A DNA stretch of 15,571 nt, taken from assembly GCA_031256755.1 (NCBI GenBank), contig JAIRPZ010000224.1, forward strand, positions 1 to 15,571, read 5' to 3'. The translations under genes and the position numbers were made by a program. Numbering within the stretch: the first letter of the stretch is position 1; each line of letters starts with the position of its first letter. A model generated the notes under the pieces. That model did not search any database and had not been told where the DNA came from. It saw nothing but the letters and a program-made list of their open reading frames with translations. Shown here in pieces: positions 1 through 6,252 of the stretch. The DNA is from Planctomycetaceae bacterium. GTDB taxonomy: Bacteria > Planctomycetota > Planctomycetia > Pirellulales > Thermoguttaceae.

Positions 1-15
1 TGTTATACTGCCGTT

Positions 16-438
16 ATGTTCAGCGGATATGTTCTCAATAGGCTTTGCCGGTGGCTGCTCGCCGTTGCCGTTTTGTGCTGCGCCCCGCTCTCTTCGCCGG
101 TCTTTTGCGGCTGCGATGATTGTCCGGCAAGTCAACAGCGTCACAGTGAACATCATAATCATAACGGCAATGCCCCCGCAAAAAAATGTCCGTGCGGCTG
201 CGAGAACGCTGTTCCCGGCGAACATCACGACCATGACAACAGCACTCCCGCAGAAAAATGCCAATGTGGCTGCGAGAACCCTCTGCCGCTGTCAAACAGT
301 CCGAACCAGATATTGAACGCTGTTTTTACCGATACCGGACGATCCGCCGAATTCCTGCCGGCAGCCGCTGCCGCCGGTTCTCTTTACACGCCCGCTGCCG
401 TTCCGGTCCGGCAGGTCTATATCCGTCTGCGGAATTGA
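16..438 (+). CDS. Secreted Cys/His-rich putative metal-binding protein
   Basis: 140-aa protein. Residues about 9-30 form a hydrophobic signal segment (LLAVAVLCCAPLSS) directly followed by a Cys cluster, so export to the periplasm is likely. The core is two 24-residue repeats (residues 45-68 and 69-92), each with an EHH(N/D)H histidine cluster and a CxCGCEN cysteine cluster. This arrangement suits binding of soft or borderline metals such as Zn, Cu or Cd. The C-terminal 45 residues are Ala/Pro-rich with no recognisable domain. It is the first gene of a plus-strand block leading to the lipoprotein at 605 and the CzcA pump at 1161, which supports a role in periplasmic metal buffering or delivery. 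That role is inferred from composition and context. The ATG lies 15 bases from the window edge, so its promoter and any upstream partner genes are not visible. Confidence 0.72.
   Translation: MFSGYVLNRLCRWLLAVAVLCCAPLSSPVFCGCDDCPASQQRHSEHHNHNGNAPAKKCPCGCENAVPGEHHDHDNSTPAEKCQCGCENPLPLSNSPNQILNAVFTDTGRSAEFLPAAAAAGSLYTPAAVPVRQVYIRLRN
148..291 (+). repeat. Two in-frame 72-bp repeats within the Cys/His-rich secreted protein
   Basis: Unit 1 is 148-219 and unit 2 is 220-291. Each encodes 24 residues in the order His cluster, Pro/Lys linker, CxCGCEN. The units are diverged in sequence but aligned without gaps, indicating an old internal duplication of a metal-binding module. Confidence 0.7.
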
Positions 439-546
439 ACGTCCGGTATTCACTCGCGCCGAACGAAAATCATACAGCACGCCTCACGGCAAAGGCGGTA
501 CGCTGTCCCATACCTGTCGTTGCCGATACCCCTACCGATACACTTG

Positions 547-567
547 CCGGTTTCACGGTGAAACCGG
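547..567. other. Perfect 21-nt palindrome / hairpin between the two metal-protein genes
   Basis: Arms CCGGTTTCAC (547-556) and GTGAAACCGG (558-567) are exact reverse complements around one central G. As RNA this gives an 8-bp stem with a 5-nt loop. It lies 109 nt after the first gene's stop and 37 nt before the lipoprotein start. No U-tract follows directly, so it could be an operator palindrome or a weak terminator/attenuator. The function is not determined by the sequence. Confidence 0.45.
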
Positions 568-592
568 TATTGCGTTACTACTTTTAACCTGA

Positions 593-598
593 AGGAGG
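593..598 (+). promoter_or_regulatory. Strong Shine-Dalgarno of the lipoprotein gene
   Basis: AGGAGG, 6 nt before the ATG at 605. It is one of the few canonical ribosome binding sites in the window and fixes that start. Confidence 0.8.
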
Positions 599-604
599 TT
601 CAAA

Positions 605-997
605 ATGAAGAACTGTTTTTGTTTGAAGGATTGTTGTTTCACACTCATCGCGCTGGCACTGCTGTTTGCAGGGTGTACCCAAAACGTGCATACGCCGGAC
701 GACGGTCACAACCACGGCACGCCGGCAGTTACCGGACAGCATACGCCGGATGACGGTCACAATCACGGCACACCGCACGAGATTGACGGCTGGTGTCTGT
801 CGCATGAGGTTCCCGAAGAAAAATGTGCGCTGTGCAATCCGAAAGTTGCCGCTGAATGTAAAAAAAGCGGCGATTGGTGCCAAGAACATAACACGGCGGA
901 ATCGCAGTGTTTCGTCTGCGATCCAAGCCGGAAAGAAAAATGGGTGACCTTATATGAAACCCGGCATGGTAAAAAACCGCCGAAAGCCGGTCAGTAA
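605..997 (+). CDS. Cys/His-rich lipoprotein with adaptor-like metal-binding modules
   Basis: 130-aa predicted lipoprotein. The signal segment (residues about 12-23) ends in FAGC with lipidation Cys24. Residues 29-57 hold two HTPDDGHNHGTP repeats. Two WC-x10-CxxC-(N/D)P modules follow at residues 63-79 and 91-107, then a KWVTLYETRHGKKPP tail (112-126). From memory, this module series plus tail resembles the N-terminal extension of CusB/CzcB-type periplasmic adaptors in Planctomycetes, but the hairpin, lipoyl and barrel domains of a real adaptor are missing here: the reading frame stops at 997 and nothing adaptor-like follows before czcA. It may be a free-standing metallochaperone for the pump at 1161 or a truncated adaptor. 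The strong SD and intact lipobox argue that it is expressed. Confidence 0.75.
   Translation: MKNCFCLKDCCFTLIALALLFAGCTQNVHTPDDGHNHGTPAVTGQHTPDDGHNHGTPHEIDGWCLSHEVPEEKCALCNPKVAAECKKSGDWCQEHNTAESQCFVCDPSRKEKWVTLYETRHGKKPPKAGQ
689..775 (+). repeat. Two near-identical 36-bp segments (51-bp period) encoding HTPDDGHNHGTP
   Basis: 689-724 and 740-775 differ at only a few, mostly silent positions, and the 51-bp period keeps frame. The low divergence points to a recent duplication within the lipoprotein's His-rich linker. Confidence 0.75.
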
Positions 998-1056
998 TGG
1001 CCGGCGGACGGAAAATCGCCTCTTCGTCAAAGAGACGTAAAGGGCGTAAAAAACGG

Positions 1057-1079
1057 GCAGCGGGACCTATGTCCCCTGC
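1057..1079 (+). terminator. Hairpin between lipoprotein gene and czcA (possible attenuator)
   Basis: Stem GCAG (1057-1060) plus GGGAC (1062-1066) pairs with GTCCC (1071-1075) plus CTGC (1076-1079), with one bulged C and a CTAT loop. TCTTTCC follows, which is pyrimidine-rich but not a true U-tract. A second small hairpin (CTCTT/AAGAG, 1020-1034) precedes it. Position in the 163-nt gap before czcA suggests partial termination or mRNA processing. Low certainty. Confidence 0.35.
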
Positions 1080-1160
1080 TCTTTCCGCAGAAACCGGCGG
1101 ACTGCCGGTAAAAATTTCACCGATAAAAACACATCCGCCGGAAAATCCTTTACAAAATAT

Positions 1161-4100
1161 ATGCTCAACAAGATTATTGACTTTTCCTTACAACACCGTT
1201 TCAGCGTTATTCTCGGCGTACTTGCCGCTGCTGCACTCGGTATGGTCGCACTCATCAACATCGACATTGATGCTTTTCCCGATACCACACCGATCCAAGT
1301 GCAAATCAATACGGTTGCACCCGCTTTCGGTCCCGAAGAAATTGAACGGCAAATCACCTATCCGATAGAGCGTTCCATCAGCGGACTGCAAGGGCTGACC
1401 GAACTCCGCAGCGTGTCCAAATTCGGTTTTTCGCAAGTCGTTGCCGTTTTTGAAGATAAAACCGGCATTTATTTTGCCCGGCAACTCATCAGTGAAAAAC
1501 TCGCCTCCGTTGCCTTGCCGGACGGTATTGCCCGTCCGCAGATGGGACCTGTCGCCACCGGTCTCGGCGAAGTGCTTAATTATCTCGTCTACGGCACCGG
1601 CATTGACGAAACGGAACAGCGGACGGTTCACGACTGGCAGGTGAAACCGCAGATGCAGACCGTTTCCGGCACCGCCGAAATCAATACGTGGGGGGGCTTT
1701 GTCAAACAGTATCAAATCCGGCTCGATCCCGATAAGTTAGCGAAACACAAATTGACGTTTGATCAGGTAATTGATGCCGTTGAAAAAAACAACCTGAACA
1801 GCGGCGGCGGAAATATTAACCGCTCCGGCGGAACGCTTTTTGTGCAGGGCGTAGGACGCACTGTGAATATTGAACAAATCGGGCAGATGGTCATTACGGC
1901 GCAGGACGGCGTGCCGATCCGCGTTGCCGATGTCGGCGAAGTGGCGATCGGACATGAAATCCGGCGCGGGGCGGTGACCGCCAACGGGCAGGGAGAAGTT
2001 GTCATGGGAATCGGCTTTATGTTAATGGGAGAAAACTCGCACCGGGTGACCAGAGCCATGAACGAAAAACTTGCTGCCGTTGCCGAAAATCTTCCGCCGA
2101 ATATTCAAATCAAAACGGTGTATGACCGGACGCAACTCGTCGATTTTGTGATTGACACGGTCCGTAAAAATCTTTGCGAAGGCGGACTGCTGGTCATTAC
2201 GGTTTTGTTTGTTTTTCTCGGCAACATCCGGGCGGCATGTATTGTGGCTCTGGTGATTCCGCTTTCCATGTTATTTGCGTTTACCGGAATGTATCAATTC
2301 GGCATCGCAGCCAGTTTGCTGTCGCTGGGGGCGATTGACTTCGGTCTCGTCGTGGACAGTTCGGTTGTGATGATCGAAAACTGCACGCGCCGGCTTGCGG
2401 AAGCAAAAGATGCCGCTGTACCGCGTTTGCAGATCATACGCGAGGCGGCGGTGGAAGTCCGAAAGCCGACCATGTTCGGCGAATTGATCATTATGATTGT
2501 CTATCTGCCGATCCTGACGCTGCAAGGAGTCGAAGGGAAAATGTTCCGCCCGATGGCCCTCACGGTGATTTTTGCTCTTCTCGGATCGATGATTCTTTCG
2601 CTGACGCTTATGCCGGTGCTGGCGAGTTTGTTTTTACCCCGAAAGCGAGAAGAACACGAACCGGTTCTTATGCGTATGATCCAAGCGGTGTATCTGCCGA
2701 TCCTGAAAGGGGCCTTGCGGAACAAGTTAGCGGTGTTAACGTTTGCCGTTGTGCTTTTGATTGTTGCTTACGGCATGATTGCGCCGTATCTCGGCTCGGA
2801 ATTTCTGCCGAAACTTTCTGAAGGTTCCATCGTGATCGGTGTGGTGCGTCCTGCCGGAACCGATATTAACGAATCGATCCGCTACAACACCGAAATCGAA
2901 AAAGTGCTGCTTAAAGAATTCGCAGACGAAATTGAAGACGTGTGGAGCCGGATCGGAACTGCCGAAGTCAGTACCGATCCGATGGGATTGGAACTGACCG
3001 ATATTTATCTGAATATGAAGCCGCGTGAACAATGGAAAAAAACAAAGAAACAGGATGAATTGACGGAACTGATCAATCTTGCCATTCGTGACATGCCCGG
3101 TCAGCGGTTCGGATTTTCGCAGCCGATTGCGATGCGGATTAACGAACTGGCATCAGGAACACGCAGCGACTTGTCGATTAAACTTTTCGGCGATGATTTT
3201 GATACGCTCATTGCGAAAGCGCAGGAAATTGAGACCATTCTTAATTCCATACCCGGTGCGGCGGATGTTTCGGTCGAACAGATCACCGGTCAGCCGATGC
3301 TGCAAATTCAAATCAAACAGGATCAACTGGCGCGGTACGGCGTACCTGCTGTTGAAGTGATGGAACTTGTCGAGTCCATCGGCAGCAAAGTTGTCGGCGA
3401 AATTATTGAAGGCGAACCGAGATTTCCTCTTGTGATCCGGCTTGCGGACAAGTATCAGGATGATCCCAAAAAGTTAGCCCAAATGCCGATCCTCACGCCG
3501 AACGGCGAACAGATTCCGCTTGAACGGCTGGCAGAAGTTGAAATCATTGAGGGACCGAGTACCATTACGCGGGAGTGGTATAAGCGGCGGATAACGGTTT
3601 CGGCAAATATCCGCGGCAGCGACACCGGAACGTTTGTGAGTGAAGCCCGCCGGAAAATTGCGAAAGATGTGAACCTGCCGTCCGGTTATCATATTGAATA
3701 CGGCGGACAGTTTGAAAACTGGGAGAGTGCCAGAATTCGGCTGCTGATTGTTGTACCGGCGGCACTGGCAATGATTTTCGGACTGCTTTATTTGACATAT
3801 CATCACTGGCTTGATGCGGTTCGGATTTTTATGGGGATTCCGTTTGCGTGGATCGGCGGCATTATTGCGCTGTGGATTCGCGATATGCCTTTTTCGGTGT
3901 CGGCGGCAGTGGGTTTTATTGCGATGAGCGGTGTTGCGGTGCTGGACGATATGATTTTGGTTTCTTATATCCGGCAACTGCGGGATAAAGGTGAACACTT
4001 GGAAGAGGCGGTGATCAATGCGGCAAAAACGCGGCTGCGGCCGGTCTTGATGACAACGCTGGTGGCAAGTTTAGGTTTTGTCCCGATGGCGTTCAGTACC

Positions 4101-4226
4101 GGCGTGGGAGCGGAAGTTCAGCGTCCGCTGGCAACGGTTGTGATCGGCGGTGTGATCGGCGCAATGTTTATGTCGCTGCTGGTTTTACGCGTCCTGTATG
4201 TCGTGCTGAACTTCAAACAGAAATAA
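1161..4226 (+). CDS. czcA: CzcA-type heavy-metal efflux RND inner-membrane pump
   Basis: 1021-aa proton-driven RND permease of the heavy-metal efflux (HME) group, close to the usual length of about 1040. The N-terminus MLNKIIDFSLQHRF with TM1 is typical of the family, then FPDTTPIQVQINT, the periplasmic porter domain, TM2-6, a second porter domain and TM7-12. TM4 reads AIDFGLVVDSSVVMIEN (residues 391-407). D393, D399 and E406 match the proton-relay triad of CzcA-like Zn/Co/Cd/Ni pumps, and CusA-type Cu/Ag pumps lack the first Asp, so divalent cations are the likelier substrate. The usual DGA is DSS here. No SD precedes the ATG, but the family N-terminus fits this start. The pump normally works with an adaptor and a TolC-like channel, and neither is visible in the window; they may lie left of position 1. 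Identity is sure, exact substrate is not. Confidence 0.95.
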   Translation: MLNKIIDFSLQHRFSVILGVLAAAALGMVALINIDIDAFPDTTPIQVQINTVAPAFGPEEIERQITYPIERSISGLQGLTELRSVSKFGFSQVVAVFEDKTGIYFARQLISEKLASVALPDGIARPQMGPVATGLGEVLNYLVYGTGIDETEQRTVHDWQVKPQMQTVSGTAEINTWGGFVKQYQIRLDPDKLAKHKLTFDQVIDAVEKNNLNSGGGNINRSGGTLFVQGVGRTVNIEQIGQMVITAQDGVPIRVADVGEVAIGHEIRRGAVTANGQGEVVMGIGFMLMGENSHRVTRAMNEKLAAVAENLPPNIQIKTVYDRTQLVDFVIDTVRKNLCEGGLLVITVLFVFLGNIRAACIVALVIPLSMLFAFTGMYQFGIAASLLSLGAIDFGLVVDSSVVMIENCTRRLAEAKDAAVPRLQIIREAAVEVRKPTMFGELIIMIVYLPILTLQGVEGKMFRPMALTVIFALLGSMILSLTLMPVLASLFLPRKREEHEPVLMRMIQAVYLPILKGALRNKLAVLTFAVVLLIVAYGMIAPYLGSEFLPKLSEGSIVIGVVRPAGTDINESIRYNTEIEKVLLKEFADEIEDVWSRIGTAEVSTDPMGLELTDIYLNMKPREQWKKTKKQDELTELINLAIRDMPGQRFGFSQPIAMRINELASGTRSDLSIKLFGDDFDTLIAKAQEIETILNSIPGAADVSVEQITGQPMLQIQIKQDQLARYGVPAVEVMELVESIGSKVVGEIIEGEPRFPLVIRLADKYQDDPKKLAQMPILTPNGEQIPLERLAEVEIIEGPSTITREWYKRRITVSANIRGSDTGTFVSEARRKIAKDVNLPSGYHIEYGGQFENWESARIRLLIVVPAALAMIFGLLYLTYHHWLDAVRIFMGIPFAWIGGIIALWIRDMPFSVSAAVGFIAMSGVAVLDDMILVSYIRQLRDKGEHLEEAVINAAKTRLRPVLMTTLVASLGFVPMAFSTGVGAEVQRPLATVVIGGVIGAMFMSLLVLRVLYVVLNFKQK

Positions 4227-4255
4227 AAAACTGCAGATACTTATTTGAAACAATA

Positions 4256-5542
4256 ATGACAGCGGACTTCATTCGGGAACAGATTCAGCATACCGGAATA
4301 TCCGAAAGCATCAAACTTGCACGGGCAAACGAGGAGACCGCATCGGCGTTTGAATCGTTTCTTGCGGCATTGCGTTTGCATGTCAGCGTGAGCATCAGCG
4401 AAGAAGAAGCCGCCGAAATGCTTGTGCAGCATATCCTCACCAAGCCGGTTTTCGATGCGCTGTTTCATTCAGCGGTATGCAGACATCATCCTGTATCGCA
4501 GGCACTCGATAAAGTTGCCGGTTTGATTGAAAGCATGAATGTTCCGTTCAATGCCGGTAAAAAATTACCGGAGTTTTACGATAAAGTCCGCCGCTGTGCT
4601 GCCGGTGCGGATTCTGCTGCCGGAAAACAAAAAATGATCATTGAACTTTACGATCAGTTTTTCAAGACGGCGTTCCCGAAAATGTCGGCACGTTTGGGTA
4701 TTGTTTATACGCCGCTCGAAGTGGTTGATTTTATTCTGCACAGTGTAGATTATGTGTTGCGGAAAGATTTCGGCGGCGGCGGATTCAATGCGGAAGGGAA
4801 TGAGATTCTTGATCCGTTTACGGGAACAGGGATATTTATTGTACGGTTATTGCAAAGCGGTCTTATTGCACCGGAAAATCTGCGGCGGAAATATGAAAAT
4901 GAAATCCGCGCTCATGAAATTGTTTTGCTTGCGTATTACATCGCAGCGGTGAATATTGACAATGCGTTTCGCGAGATGATTTCCGGCAGTCCGCAACTTG
5001 CTGCGGAAAACGGCACATCCTTTCCCGGTCTTATCCTTGCCGACACGTTCACGCTGACGCAAAACGGACAACACGCTGCGGACAAAAACAGCAAACGGAT
5101 AAAGAAACATCAGGATCAGCCGGTACGGATTATTATCGGCAATCCGCCTTATTCTGCCGGACAGAAGTCGGCGAATGATAATAATCAAAATCAGAAGTAC
5201 GACGAACTGGACAAACGGATTTCGCAGACGTATGCTGCCGGTTCGTCGGCGCAAAACAAGAATTCGCTTTACGATGCTTATATGCGGTCGTTCCGCTGGG
5301 CAAGCGACCGCATCGGCAGCCGGGGAGTGATTGCATTTGTAACAAATATCGGCTGGCTGGACGGCAATGCGATGGACGGTTTCCGCAAATGCCTGGCCGA
5401 AGAGTTTGATGATATTTATGTTTTTAATTTGCGGGGTTCGATACGCGGCAAACGCGGCGCAGAGGTGAAGAAAGAAGGACAAAACGTATTTAACATTATG
5501 ACCGGTGTCGGCATTACGTTACTGGTGAAGAAAGGGAAGTAG
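4256..5542 (+). CDS. Type ISP-like N6-adenine DNA methyltransferase, N-terminal half of a split gene
   Basis: 428-aa protein matching the central part of Type ISP restriction-modification enzymes (LlaGI-like). Residues 1-150 correspond to the coupler that normally links helicase to methyltransferase (EMLVQHILTKPVFDALF). YTPLEVVDF starts at residue 151. The SAM-binding motif I DPFTGTG is at 186-192, a YENEIRAHEIVLLAYY helix follows, and the catalytic NPPY is at 296-299. It ends at LLVKKGK, just where the family would run straight into the target-recognition domain; that continues in the ORF at 6249. The family's N-terminal nuclease and SF2 helicase (about 700 residues) are absent: czcA ends 29 nt upstream. 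No good SD precedes this ATG. All visible catalytic residues are intact, so it could still methylate DNA if it pairs with the second half. Alternatively it is a decaying remnant. Confidence 0.85.
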   Translation: MTADFIREQIQHTGISESIKLARANEETASAFESFLAALRLHVSVSISEEEAAEMLVQHILTKPVFDALFHSAVCRHHPVSQALDKVAGLIESMNVPFNAGKKLPEFYDKVRRCAAGADSAAGKQKMIIELYDQFFKTAFPKMSARLGIVYTPLEVVDFILHSVDYVLRKDFGGGGFNAEGNEILDPFTGTGIFIVRLLQSGLIAPENLRRKYENEIRAHEIVLLAYYIAAVNIDNAFREMISGSPQLAAENGTSFPGLILADTFTLTQNGQHAADKNSKRIKKHQDQPVRIIIGNPPYSAGQKSANDNNQNQKYDELDKRISQTYAAGSSAQNKNSLYDAYMRSFRWASDRIGSRGVIAFVTNIGWLDGNAMDGFRKCLAEEFDDIYVFNLRGSIRGKRGAEVKKEGQNVFNIMTGVGITLLVKKGK

Positions 5543-5563
5543 TGCATTTTCGGCAGGATATTG

Positions 5564-5584
5564 TAGAATAAGGAAAACGTTTTC
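5564..5584 (+). promoter_or_regulatory. Candidate TA promoter (-10) with palindromic operator
   Basis: TAGAAT at 5564-5569 resembles a -10 box, although no good -35 lies 16-18 nt upstream. A perfect 12-bp palindrome GAAAACGTTTTC spans 5573-5584, over the expected start site, and the antitoxin SD begins at 5590. Type II TA operons are normally autorepressed at such palindromes, so this is a plausible operator. The element is seen; the regulation is inferred. Confidence 0.5.
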
Positions 5585-5599
5585 GCAGCGGAGGAAGTG

Positions 5600-5857
5600 A
5601 TGCAGATTTTAATTGATGTACCGGAGAGTCAGGTTTCGGCAGTGATGGAGTTTTTACATTCTGTTCCCGATGTCAAAATGCAGCCGAAAAACCGGCAGGA
5701 TAAAACGCAAGATGATTTCGATGCACCGATGGAGGGTTATTGGGACGGGCGGGAAAATGAGCGTCCGCCATTTGTTATCGGCTGTCTCGAAGGACAGGGC
5801 TGGATGGCTGATGATTTTGATGCGCCGATGGAAGAATTGCAGGAGTATAGGGAATGA
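5600..5857 (+). CDS. VapB-like antitoxin with duplicated DDFDAPME motif
   Basis: 85-aa protein. GGAGG (5590-5594) is spaced correctly for the ATG at 5600, while the in-frame GTG at 5597 would be too close. Residues 1-20 (MQILIDVPES...) resemble a short N-terminal DNA-binding/dimerisation region. The C-terminus GWMADDFDAPMEELQEY matches the toxin-neutralising tail of DUF2281-type antitoxins paired with PIN toxins. Unusually, DDFDAPME occurs twice, at residues 38-45 and 71-78, suggesting a duplicated toxin-binding segment. It overlaps the toxin gene by 4 nt (ATGA), the typical coupled arrangement. The assignment rests on tail motif, size and partner; I did not see a classical AbrB or RHH signature. 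Confidence 0.78.
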   Translation: MQILIDVPESQVSAVMEFLHSVPDVKMQPKNRQDKTQDDFDAPMEGYWDGRENERPPFVIGCLEGQGWMADDFDAPMEELQEYRE

Positions 5858-6252
5858 ATTATTTGTTAGATACACATATTGCTATTTGGGCAATTATTCG
5901 TCGTGAACGACTGCCGAAACGGTTTGCCGCTGTTATTAACGATACTTCCAGCCGTAAATATGTCAGTATCATCTCGATTTGGGAACTGGCAATTAAAATA
6001 AATATCGGCAAATTAGATTTTCCGGGAGGAACAAAGGGATTTATTGAAATACTCGAACACAACGGAGTTGAAATTCTTCCGGTTTCACCGGCGGATGTCT
6101 GCCAATACGCAACATTGCCTTTGCATCACCGCGACCCGTTTGACCGGATACTTATCGCTGCGGCAATCGCAAGAGATATTGCATTGCTTTCCTGTGACGA
6201 AAATATACTCCCCTATGTGCAAAACGGTTTAAGAATACTTTCTCACTCATGA
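5854..6252 (+). CDS. vapC: VapC-like PIN-domain toxin (ribonuclease)
   Basis: 132-aa PIN-domain protein of normal VapC length. Acidic metal-binding residues are in the expected places: D6 in LLDTH, E44 in SIWELAIK, D94 and D97 in HHRDPFDRILIAAA, and D115 in SCDENI. The LDTH...WELAIK...DPFDR pattern resembles the Sll0205 subgroup of PIN toxins. Known VapC toxins are Mg2+-dependent endoribonucleases that cut tRNA or rRNA; the target of this one cannot be read from sequence. The start overlaps the antitoxin stop, and its own stop overlaps the start of the next ORF (ATGA at 6249-6252), so three genes form a translationally linked chain. All catalytic residues are intact, so the toxin is presumably active. 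Confidence 0.9.
   Translation: MNYLLDTHIAIWAIIRRERLPKRFAAVINDTSSRKYVSIISIWELAIKINIGKLDFPGGTKGFIEILEHNGVEILPVSPADVCQYATLPLHHRDPFDRILIAAAIARDIALLSCDENILPYVQNGLRILSHS

Larger units (their letters stand above)
5543..6251 (+). other. Toxin-antitoxin cassette lying between the two methyltransferase halves
   Basis: About 710 bp holding a candidate promoter, a palindrome, antitoxin and toxin genes. Homology to Type ISP enzymes resumes within a few residues on each side, so the cassette appears to have entered one ancestral reading frame with little loss. No transposase, terminal inverted repeat or evident target duplication flanks it. Confidence 0.6.

Noticed and set aside
258..587. A 109-codon plus-strand frame covering the gap after the first gene
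   Set aside because: It overlaps the Cys/His-rich gene in another frame, is Arg-rich as expected for an out-of-frame reading, and has no RBS.
997..1368. A 123-codon plus-strand frame between the lipoprotein gene and czcA
   Set aside because: It is very basic and low in hydrophobic order, overlaps the first 200 bp of czcA in another frame, and shows no adaptor or other domain.
4847..5482. A 211-codon minus-strand frame opposite the methyltransferase
   Set aside because: It is antisense to a gene with DPFTGTG and NPPY motifs, with no SD or domain of its own.
5543..6251. Insertion sequence or integron cassette as the vehicle of the TA module
   Set aside because: No transposase, integrase, terminal inverted repeats, attC-like structure or clear target duplication is visible at either junction.
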